From: Candidatus Scatonaster coprocaballi
Lineage (GTDB): Bacteria > Bacillota > Clostridia > Saccharofermentanales > Saccharofermentanaceae
DNA length: 33,349 nucleotides
Assembly (NCBI GenBank): GCA_018064475.1
Contig: JAGHVD010000041.1
Location: 1 to 33,349 of the forward strand
Direction of reading: 5' to 3'
The notes under the pieces were generated by a model. That model had not been told where the DNA came from, made no database searches, and saw nothing but the letters and a program-made list of their open reading frames with translations. Within the stretch, counting starts at the first letter, position 1. Every line of letters starts with the position of its first letter. Shown here in pieces: positions 27,101 to 33,349 of this stretch. Both the position numbers and the translations under genes were made by a program.

Positions 27101-28279
27101 TCAGTCAAGACATAGTTCTTGTAGTTCTAACGCTTTTTCCCAAGAATACGTGTCAGAATACATTGATTCGCCCGTTACGGCGTTCACCAAAGCGCTGTTA
27201 AAAGTCTTATTTCCAACGGTATCCTGTTGGTAGAAATAGATCACCCACATGGGAGACAGAATCGCCTCATCCGGATTGGGATATGTGTGTGTATCCATAT
27301 CGTAATCACTTGCACAGAGGTACACAAGTTCCATAGCATATACCTCCGTACTCATAATACCGTGTCGATACACTTGATACGCTATTGCCTCCCGTGCTCT
27401 TTGCAGAGCTTCTTCCGCACTTACCAATGGAACATCCTCCATTAATGTATCTAGAATCGTATAATTGGCAAAAAGAATTTCTTCTGCAATCTGGTCTTCA
27501 TATACAAATGTATGGGGAGAAGACAGATAAGTATGGTAAACACGTTCCATCGTTTCGTACGATATTCCTAGTGTATCCCTATATATACCTTCCCACTTGA
27601 TCATCGATGGATAAGATGGGGCATCTGTATATCCTGACCTACCTATCTGAATCCCATCAATGCGTGGGGGGACGATGTAATATTTAATCTCCTTCGATGT
27701 AAACTCATGTTCGTAAATGAGCGACAAGTGATCTGGAAAGCCATCCATATCATAAGTTATACAGAATACATGCCCTTTACGATTTCCTACATCCGGCAAT
27801 TGCTGGCTGTTTTCTATATCATCTACAGATACTATCGACCTATTGGAAATCGTTTTCTTCTCAATACCTGCTGGTGGTGTATACGCATTGTTCTCTTCAT
27901 CGTATATTGTATTTCCGCCAAACCATGCCGCATATTGAGGCGCAACGCCCATAGTGCTCGTCCATGTGTCATTCTCTTGAAGCGGTTCACACCTGCTATC
28001 AAATCGAATTCGGTATACATTTGCTGTTCCGTCCGAATCATCGAGAATCAACAAATCATCTGAGATGATTAATTCGAAGTCCCCCTGATCAAACTGTATT
28101 GTAGGCGGGACTGTAGTCGTAGTTTGCGATTCTTCCGAAGCAGGAACTTCTTCACTTGTAGTTTGAATTTGGCTCGTCTCATCACGCAGATCTTGCGTTA
28201 CTCGTTTCTCAGCTCGACATCCAACAAACAGTGCGCTACATAGAAGGAATATGGTGAATCGAATCGCCGGCTTTCTCAT
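27101..28279 (-). CDS. Lipoprotein of unknown function, second gene of a pair
   Basis: The 392-residue product has a lipoprotein signal peptide ending in LFVGC (Cys at about 20), a Thr/Glu-rich linker (TSEEVPASEESQTTTTV), and a large extracytoplasmic part. The last 120 residues (VSAEEALQRAREAIAYQVY...SPMWVIYFYQQ...SALVNAVTGESM) resemble the PepSY/YycI-like fold of secreted Bacillota proteins, though I cannot assign a family firmly. Its ATG overlaps the stop of the upstream lipoprotein gene (ATGA), so the two are translationally coupled and probably act together at the membrane surface. The minus orientation runs against replication in this replichore. Confidence 0.8.
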   Translation of the reverse strand: MRKPAIRFTIFLLCSALFVGCRAEKRVTQDLRDETSQIQTTSEEVPASEESQTTTTVPPTIQFDQGDFELIISDDLLILDDSDGTANVYRIRFDSRCEPLQENDTWTSTMGVAPQYAAWFGGNTIYDEENNAYTPPAGIEKKTISNRSIVSVDDIENSQQLPDVGNRKGHVFCITYDMDGFPDHLSLIYEHEFTSKEIKYYIVPPRIDGIQIGRSGYTDAPSYPSMIKWEGIYRDTLGISYETMERVYHTYLSSPHTFVYEDQIAEEILFANYTILDTLMEDVPLVSAEEALQRAREAIAYQVYRHGIMSTEVYAMELVYLCASDYDMDTHTYPNPDEAILSPMWVIYFYQQDTVGNKTFNSALVNAVTGESMYSDTYSWEKALELQELCLD

Positions 28280-30459
28280 TGATAGTTCTCCTCATAATAC
28301 AAATTAAGTCTTTCTATCAGTGTATTTGTAATCTGATCGATAGAACGATTCTGGGTATAATATGAACTCACTTCGTCACGAATAATGTCGGTTACGCCCC
28401 AATCGTACGTTACAATTGTATCCGCGGTATAAGCCATTCGCAGAAAATCATCCACGATATGCGGATTGGTCTCTTTTTGATTCGCTGCTTCTTCGCACTG
28501 ATTCTGAAGGACCTTATCGTGTACGGGAATTGTGCCGGAAATCGCGACTTGTTCTTGCGCTTCTTCTGTAAACATCTCCCGAATAATGGACCAACATATA
28601 TCAGGATGTTTGCTAGAACCGGAAATTGCGACGAGATCATTAGGATTAATCAGATGAACTGCACCTGATAGTGAAGGATACCCAACAAAATCAAGGCTAC
28701 ATTCACTCCCGTCAACTTGCATTTCATATGCTCGCAGTCCTGTTATCATCAGTGGAGTAAGGAGTACTTTCTCGTTTTGAAGTTCATCATAAGAAACGCC
28801 TAAAACGTCTTCACCACCGATTTCATATGCTATCTCCAGAAGTCTATGAATTTCTTCGTGCAATTGTTCTGGACGATTTCGATACTCTGACCACAATTCT
28901 TTGAAATTGTATCCCAATGCTTCAATTACGATTTCTTCTGCGGTACTGTAGTATGCGATTGCATTTTTGGATTGGGCCATGTCATACAAATCGAAAATAC
29001 TGACATCCGTATCGTCCTTCCAGATATCGTGTATGCCTATAAGACCATTTAGACTATATCCGGCAAATAACTGATATATATGATCCTTCTGATTCAGCAT
29101 CTTCTCTACAGAAGGCGAGAATTCTGAGAAAGAGAACACATCATCATTCTCGATATATGGGCGCATATCGAGCACCATACCACTTTTACCCATATATTCA
29201 TAGTCGAAAAAGTAGTAGCCGAAGAACATATCAGGCGCATGCCCCTCTTGGAAGTACTTCATTAAAGCTAGCCTTTGTTTCTGTGCATCTTTAGGATCAT
29301 CAAATCCGAACTGTTCACTGTAATCTACAAGTACAGCTCGATAATCATTTTGAGACGTGTTAAAGTTATAGACTGCCCATTTTAGCGCATCACTTGCAGA
29401 TATGTTATATCCTCCAATAACTATGTTCTCACTTTTTGAATAATCTATGGAAGGATCATAGGTGAAGAGCAACAGTTCTGCTGTTCCATCCGCATACATA
29501 TACTCTCTGACAAAATGAGTATCATTAAGTGGAATGTACTCACGGTGTACACATGTTTTCTTTGGTGGGCGGAAATCCATGTCAGAGAACTTTGCTAGTG
29601 TTTTGGTCTGTAGATTAGAAAAATCGATTCGATATTCTCCATGATTGTCAAACACATACTGTCCGTAAAACAAGCCCATCGCGCTTATTTCCTGCTCACC
29701 GACAATTCTCTGTGTCGTTCCTATGTCAAATTTGACTTCATAATATGTGGTCCGACCACCCACCATCTCATGCACATAGTAATGTTGATTCTGTTCGAAA
29801 AACATCAGTTCTCCATATTCGGGAGTCTTCATATCAATCGTTCGGACGAGTTGTCTGTTATGGTCGTACTGTGCGATTTTAGCTGAACCAAGTAGCACAA
29901 AACCATCGTTTAACGGAGCATAGCAAGTCGCCTGAAAATCAGGCTTGAGATAGGCTTCAACTTCCCCACTCTTCTGATTGAAGAAAACAGCCGTTGGTTT
30001 CATCTCTTCATAGGTTATCTGCCCATTATGCCATGCATCAATGTCTTCCTGCATATACCCTACATAAACATAACTATCTCCGAATATACCCTGTGGAATT
30101 TGCAAACCTTGCATCTCCAAAGTATATGTGATGTCCCCATCTTCATCGACAGAATAAATGTCCGTGACTTCGTTCAAACCGTCAACAGACTCGTTTATTT
30201 TCAAATATCCAACAGCTATGCGATATGATGAGTCGGACATCAAAACCTTGGTTTGATATACTTCATAGTTTTCCTTCTCCGGAACATCAAAAAACACACA
30301 AGAATAACTATATCCTGGTGAAGAAGGTTGAGCCTTACCACGGGATTTAGAACAAGAAGAAGTACACACTAACAGAAGTACGGTTATATATACGAGAATT
30401 TTCCGAAGTAATGAGAACATATGATGAATAATTGATACATGTGCAGCCTCATTTTGCAT
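28276..30459 (-). CDS. Large lipoprotein with C-terminal solute-binding-like domain
   Basis: About 727 residues. A hydrophobic signal segment (KILVYITVLLLVCTSSC) ends at a Cys that fits a weak lipobox. Residues of about 30-330 are rich in short beta strands with repeated display-like phrases (IYSVDEDGDITYTLEMQG, AVFFNQKSGEVEAYL), suggesting a beta-propeller. From about 350 (ISASDALKWAVYNFNTSQNDYRAVLVDYSE) to 690 it resembles an ABC-type extracellular solute-binding protein, including WSIIREMFTEEAQEQ and GTIPVHDKVL near the end. No permease or ATPase gene is adjacent, so transport is doubtful and sensing is possible. The frame opens at 30537; ATG 30459 has AGGAG 12 bases upstream, ATG 30420 is closer to the signal segment. 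Both keep the signal peptide. Confidence 0.75.
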   Translation of the reverse strand: MQNEAAHVSIIHHMFSLLRKILVYITVLLLVCTSSCSKSRGKAQPSSPGYSYSCVFFDVPEKENYEVYQTKVLMSDSSYRIAVGYLKINESVDGLNEVTDIYSVDEDGDITYTLEMQGLQIPQGIFGDSYVYVGYMQEDIDAWHNGQITYEEMKPTAVFFNQKSGEVEAYLKPDFQATCYAPLNDGFVLLGSAKIAQYDHNRQLVRTIDMKTPEYGELMFFEQNQHYYVHEMVGGRTTYYEVKFDIGTTQRIVGEQEISAMGLFYGQYVFDNHGEYRIDFSNLQTKTLAKFSDMDFRPPKKTCVHREYIPLNDTHFVREYMYADGTAELLLFTYDPSIDYSKSENIVIGGYNISASDALKWAVYNFNTSQNDYRAVLVDYSEQFGFDDPKDAQKQRLALMKYFQEGHAPDMFFGYYFFDYEYMGKSGMVLDMRPYIENDDVFSFSEFSPSVEKMLNQKDHIYQLFAGYSLNGLIGIHDIWKDDTDVSIFDLYDMAQSKNAIAYYSTAEEIVIEALGYNFKELWSEYRNRPEQLHEEIHRLLEIAYEIGGEDVLGVSYDELQNEKVLLTPLMITGLRAYEMQVDGSECSLDFVGYPSLSGAVHLINPNDLVAISGSSKHPDICWSIIREMFTEEAQEQVAISGTIPVHDKVLQNQCEEAANQKETNPHIVDDFLRMAYTADTIVTYDWGVTDIIRDEVSSYYTQNRSIDQITNTLIERLNLYYEENYQ

Positions 30460-30533
30460 GATATTCTCATTCTCCTGCAACCATATCTTGTCTACCCAAT
30501 ACAAACCATTCCTTGACATATAAACTCCAAACA

Positions 30534-30776
30534 TCACTTGATAATTTTCCGAATACTTTGATAGTGGTCTTCAGTATAGTAAACAGATCCGTCCGAGCCA
30601 ACAATGAACCTCTCCGCGTCTCGCACAGTTCCTAGCAGAATTAGGATACGGATTTTCGGTGCATCGTGATTTCGAACCACATGAAACAAATACCTATTGA
30701 ACATCAGAAAAATCACATATGGTTTTTCAAATAGACGAATACCCTTCAAACCAAATCTCATACAGATACTCTTCAT
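30534..30776 (-). pseudogene. Barnase-like ribonuclease C-terminal fragment
   Basis: The 80-codon frame has no good ribosome binding site and overlaps the end of the gene at 30727 by 50 bp. Its C-terminus, RDAERFIVGSDGSVYYTED plus HYQSIRKI, lines up without gaps with the end of barnase, RNSDRILYSSDWLIYKTTD plus HYQTFTKIR: the phosphate-binding Arg pair (barnase Arg83, Arg87) and the catalytic His102 are present, and FNR further up matches barnase Asn58-Arg59 at the same distance. The catalytic Glu73 position holds Ile. It therefore looks like the tip of a polymorphic toxin of the RNase N1/T1 type, cut from its N-terminus and probably inactive. Homology is read from memory of the barnase sequence. 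Confidence 0.65.
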
Positions 30777-31023
30777 TCTCAGGTCTAGACAAAAAATCTA
30801 TCGCTCGAGAATAGTTTGACTTGGACTCATCATCAAACCATAAGCTATGTTCCATACTGGGCTGAATTCCCCTACCTGACAGAAGAAATGCGTCAAGTCC
30901 ATTGATAGCTATATTCCAAGCCTGACAGTCGGCAATGACATTTTTAGCATCTTTAATGAAGAATAGCCACATGTTCCTGCGCCGAATAACAGTATCTTTG
31001 TATTTTTCCTCTAGCCGTTCCAT
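30727..31023 (-). CDS. Probable immunity protein, 98 residues
   Basis: A soluble 98-residue protein I cannot assign to a family; it does not resemble barstar. An excellent GGAGG six bases before the ATG at 31023 shows that it is translated. It begins 12 bases after the stop of a toxin-like C-terminal fragment on the same strand, the standard toxin-tip then immunity arrangement, which is the reason for the call. Trp-rich stretches (NMWLFFI, EHSLWFDDE, YEIWFEG) and a net acidic C-terminus are visible. The end overlaps the barnase-like fragment by 50 bp in another frame. Confidence 0.6.
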   Translation of the reverse strand: MERLEEKYKDTVIRRRNMWLFFIKDAKNVIADCQAWNIAINGLDAFLLSGRGIQPSMEHSLWFDDESKSNYSRAIDFLSRPENEEYLYEIWFEGYSSI

Positions 31024-31035
31024 ATCATGCCTCCT

Positions 31036-31179
31036 TCAATCTTCAGGCTCATAAGGATCAATGATGGTAGAATCAGGTTTCCATCCAGTATCACCATAAC
31101 CACTCAACTGCACCAATTCACCTGTAACATCATCTACTACAACATAATCACCTGATTTATTGTAATACGCAGTCTGAGT
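31036..31179 (-). pseudogene. Orphan C-terminal tip of a polymorphic toxin
   Basis: On the minus strand a frame runs from an in-frame stop (31180-31182) to TGA at 31036 without a start codon. It reads TQTAYYNKSGDYVVVDD, then VTGELVQLSGYGDTGWKP and DSTIIDPYEPED. This style of ending (aromatic beta strand, VVVDD-TGE-VQ-S, then a Trp-Pro tail) is common at the C-terminus of Rhs/WapA/LXG-type secreted toxins; I cannot name the activity. It lacks the N-terminal trafficking part, so it is a displaced tip cassette or a decayed gene. Confidence 0.5.
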
Positions 31180-31197
31180 TCACAGAAAAACAGCGAT

Positions 31198-31875
31198 TTA
31201 GGAATGAACCATCCTCCACCGTTTCAATACCGATATCCAAATTGGAATCATTATGGCCTCGAAAAGAATAAACAAAACAAGCAGATAAACATAAGAATTT
31301 ATCCTCTCTTCAATCTTATCTCCAACTAATACCTCGTTCAAGTAGTATTTGCTCAACCTTATATCTAATTGTTCTTCACTGTACCCCATTTCGTATAAAT
31401 AGTACCGAGTATTTGTCCATACAAGTTCACTTTCTGAGGAAGCATTACATTTTTTGAGGAATCCTTCAACTGGAGTGGATATATACTTGGCATCATGCCA
31501 TGTATCCCCAATTTTGATTTGTTGTGTAGTATACTCCATGGATTCTATTTTATTAGTCTTTACAATTATTATATCAGAAACTGTCTTATCATGTTCATTT
31601 ATTATACCCAAAACACAATAATCCCCTTGTTTGTCTGTCTTTTCATATCTTTCGGATTCCAAACTAAACAAAAGCACGCTGTCATTTACTATAATTCTTT
31701 GACCATTGTGTAATTGATTCACAGAAGAAACAGATGATAGCGGAGTTGCTTTCTCCGATTTTTTTATCGCCATAACAGCGACGATGCAGATTCCAACAAG
31801 AAAGAAACTGACTAGCACTGTTGAACGGAATAGATTTCGTTTTAGTAAAAAAGAATTATACTCAACATTTTTCAT
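31198..31875 (-). CDS. Two-segment membrane protein of unknown function
   Basis: The 225-residue product has membrane segments at about 17-36 (STVLVSFFLVGICIVAVMA) and 197-218 (YVYLLVLFILFEAIMIPIWI), with a 160-residue domain between them that is probably extracytoplasmic given the Lys/Arg-rich N-terminus. The ATG overlaps the stop of the upstream gene by four bases (ATGA), showing translational coupling. I do not recognise a family. In a toxin/immunity locus, membrane immunity proteins are common, but this is inference. Confidence 0.7.
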   Translation of the reverse strand: MKNVEYNSFLLKRNLFRSTVLVSFFLVGICIVAVMAIKKSEKATPLSSVSSVNQLHNGQRIIVNDSVLLFSLESERYEKTDKQGDYCVLGIINEHDKTVSDIIIVKTNKIESMEYTTQQIKIGDTWHDAKYISTPVEGFLKKCNASSESELVWTNTRYYLYEMGYSEEQLDIRLSKYYLNEVLVGDKIEERINSYVYLLVLFILFEAIMIPIWISVLKRWRMVHS

Positions 31876-32600
31876 ATTAAATAGCCTTTATACTCATTCG
31901 TGTACGAATGGTTCACCACACTCATTAGATGATTCTTACTTTCATCCAGCAATTTAAAAGAAACATCCGCAAATCGTTCCTCTATGCCCCTTTTCTTAGC
32001 CAATATCAAAGGATAATCCAACCAAGTATCTGCCCCACCAAACATATTATCAATAAGCACACAAGCTTCTAAAACATTTCTCTGTGGTATGTCCGCCTCG
32101 ATCCATTCATAGTCACTATCGATATCACACTGAGTAAGCAACCTCATTACTTTTTCAAAATATGATTGGAACAATCCATCAAGTTCAGATGACAGCCTTA
32201 GTACATTCTCCAGTCTTTGAATCAAACGTTCCTTGTTGTATTCATCATCACACTTCAATCTTTCAGTTGGAAGCGTTGCTCTTTTTAAAAAATGCACTCT
32301 TCTATTCGCTAGAACTTGACTACTGCACGAATAGCAACTGTACTCCCCAGAAAACCATTCAAGCACAACCATACCTTTATTGTGATTGTCTTCTGCATAG
32401 TAAGCATTTGCCAGTTCACTTAATCTATCCTGATTGAAATATTCTATGTAAGATTCCGCTCCTTGCCTCTCATCACAAAAACAGACATCTGCCGCATTAC
32501 TCACATACTTCGGTATGAAAAACTCGCATTTTGAATTTGTAGAAAGTGCTTTTCTTACACTTAAAACGACACACATACTGATATAATTACATCCGTTCAC
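31872..32600 (-). CDS. Hypothetical protein, 242 residues, coupled to membrane protein
   Basis: A soluble protein starting with GTG at 32600, supported by AGGTGAG five bases upstream. Cysteines are frequent in the first 90 residues (NGCNYISMCVV, DVCFCDE, YSCYSCSS); YSCYSC could bind metal but no full zinc finger is seen. The C-terminal half is helical and acidic. No family recognised. It shares four bases with the next gene, so the two products are likely made together and may form a complex. Confidence 0.65.
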   Translation of the reverse strand: MNGCNYISMCVVLSVRKALSTNSKCEFFIPKYVSNAADVCFCDERQGAESYIEYFNQDRLSELANAYYAEDNHNKGMVVLEWFSGEYSCYSCSSQVLANRRVHFLKRATLPTERLKCDDEYNKERLIQRLENVLRLSSELDGLFQSYFEKVMRLLTQCDIDSDYEWIEADIPQRNVLEACVLIDNMFGGADTWLDYPLILAKKRGIEERFADVSFKLLDESKNHLMSVVNHSYTNEYKGYLI

Positions 32601-32737
32601 TAATTCTCACCTCTCCTTATGGCGATATTTTCTGATAACGACTCAAATTGCGCCCATAGCTATTTTCCCCTTTCTTAGTGTAGAATAACCTGCCTCCTTA
32701 AATCGCTTACTATTTTCTCACCTTAAACTTATCTCTA

Positions 32738-33301
32738 TTAAAATTCACTAAAAACAAATTCAATGAAGCAGTTCGTATTCTCACAAGTATTCACGTAATC
32801 CATCATCGCTTGATAATCATCTTCACGGAAATAAAAATCTTTTCTTAATGGGATATAAGCTTCTTCGTTTTTATATACAATTCGTACATCCGATACTAAT
32901 ATCCCAGATTTAGCGCATTCAGAAATAATAGACCGAGCATCATTGGGAAGTAAAAGTTCAGCTCCTCGGTAGTAATTTACGACTTTCCTATACTTGTCAA
33001 CAAACTCATTAATCTTCTCTTGTTTCTCCATATCCACGACTACAGGTTCGGACAGACATAACACTTCAAATACTGAATCTATTCTGTCTTGTATGAGAAA
33101 ATCCCTTAAATTCAGAAATGAATACACTCCGCAACTTATCTCTTCGAAAGATTGAAGATAATCCGAGTTAATAATCTCATATATTTTGCCGGATAAACAT
33201 GTAAATCCATCTATTTTTTCTAAACGGTTGATGCAAACACCTTCCTTAGAAAAGTAATGTCCGTATAATGGTGTAAATTCAAAGAAAGAGATGAGCCACA
33301 T
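32738..33301 (-). CDS. Hypothetical protein, 187 residues
   Basis: A soluble acidic protein (MWLISFFEFTPLYGHYFSKEGVCINRLEKIDGF as the start, split here only by reading) that I do not recognise. AGGA precedes the ATG at 33301 by about six bases; a stop lies in frame ten codons further upstream, so the gene is complete. The C-terminus (YFREDDYQAMMDYVNTCENTN, then CFIEFVFSEF) is beta/alpha mixed. Its size, acidity and place at the head of a run of small minus-strand genes suit an immunity protein, without direct proof. Confidence 0.6.
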   Translation of the reverse strand: MWLISFFEFTPLYGHYFSKEGVCINRLEKIDGFTCLSGKIYEIINSDYLQSFEEISCGVYSFLNLRDFLIQDRIDSVFEVLCLSEPVVVDMEKQEKINEFVDKYRKVVNYYRGAELLLPNDARSIISECAKSGILVSDVRIVYKNEEAYIPLRKDFYFREDDYQAMMDYVNTCENTNCFIEFVFSEF

Positions 33302-33310
33302 CTCATCCTG

Positions 33311-33343
33311 TATAATAAAAGTTGCAACACATTAAACAGGAGG
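33311..33343 (+). promoter_or_regulatory. Plus-strand -10 element and ribosome binding site at the window edge
   Basis: TATAAT (33311-33316) and AGGAGG (33338-33343) on the plus strand, 21 bp apart, six bases from the end of the window. They suggest that a plus-strand gene starts just beyond the edge, divergent from the gene at 32738-33301. Confidence 0.35.
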
Positions 33344-33349
33344 TAAGAG

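Noticed and set aside
26887-27108. 73-codon minus-strand frame after the lipoprotein gene
   Set aside because: It could only start at TTG overlapping the lipoprotein stop, with no ribosome binding site and no recognisable family. The amino-acid make-up is not implausible, so it may be a decayed gene, but I cannot support it.

Overview
The window is the replication-origin region of a bacterial chromosome, flanked on both sides by integrated mobile DNA. The organism is most likely a Clostridia-class Bacillota. This rests on the dnaA-dnaN-recF-remB-gyrB order, a remB (DUF370) gene, parS sites of the TGTTTCACGTGAAACA type, MurT/GatD, a class-D-like sortase and strong AGGAGG ribosome binding sites. 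I cannot assign a genus.

Left edge (1-1281): the C-terminal part of a tyrosine recombinase reads in from outside the window and ends beside the 3' end of a tRNA-Ser(GCU). This looks like the end of an integrative element lying to the left.

Left arm (1455-15160): mostly minus-strand, co-directional with replication leaving oriC leftward. It holds rmuC, a hemolysin-III-type membrane protein, a GGDEF protein with a LacI-like sensor, an Ala/Glu-rich coiled-coil protein, galactokinase, a 2-isopropylmalate/citramalate synthase with a small membrane protein, a PAS-GGDEF cyclase, and a sortase-murT-gatD operon acting on the cell envelope. The plus-strand genes here (both GGDEF genes and galK) run against replication.

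Origin core (15315-24092, all plus strand): dnaA, an oriC-like gap with DnaA boxes, dnaN, recF, remB, gyrB, two perfect parS sites, parA and parB. The initiator, sliding clamp, gyrase and segregation machinery are thus packed together. The usual rpmH-rnpA side of the origin, the S4-domain yaaA gene and gyrA are not where many Bacillota keep them.

Right accessory region (24093-33349): begins at a tRNA-Ser(UGA) whose first 40 bases are duplicated 191 bp upstream, behind what looks like the original promoter. An IS3-family element follows, then non-coding DNA with a scar of a tRNA-Ser 3' end and tandem 10-12 bp repeats that resemble recombinase arm sites. Beyond this, genes run on the minus strand: two coupled lipoproteins (one with a solute-binding-like domain), a barnase-like C-terminal fragment, a second toxin-like C-terminal fragment followed by a probable immunity gene, and several uncharacterised small proteins. 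This part reads as the decaying tail of a polymorphic toxin/immunity locus whose main toxin gene, if present, lies outside the window.
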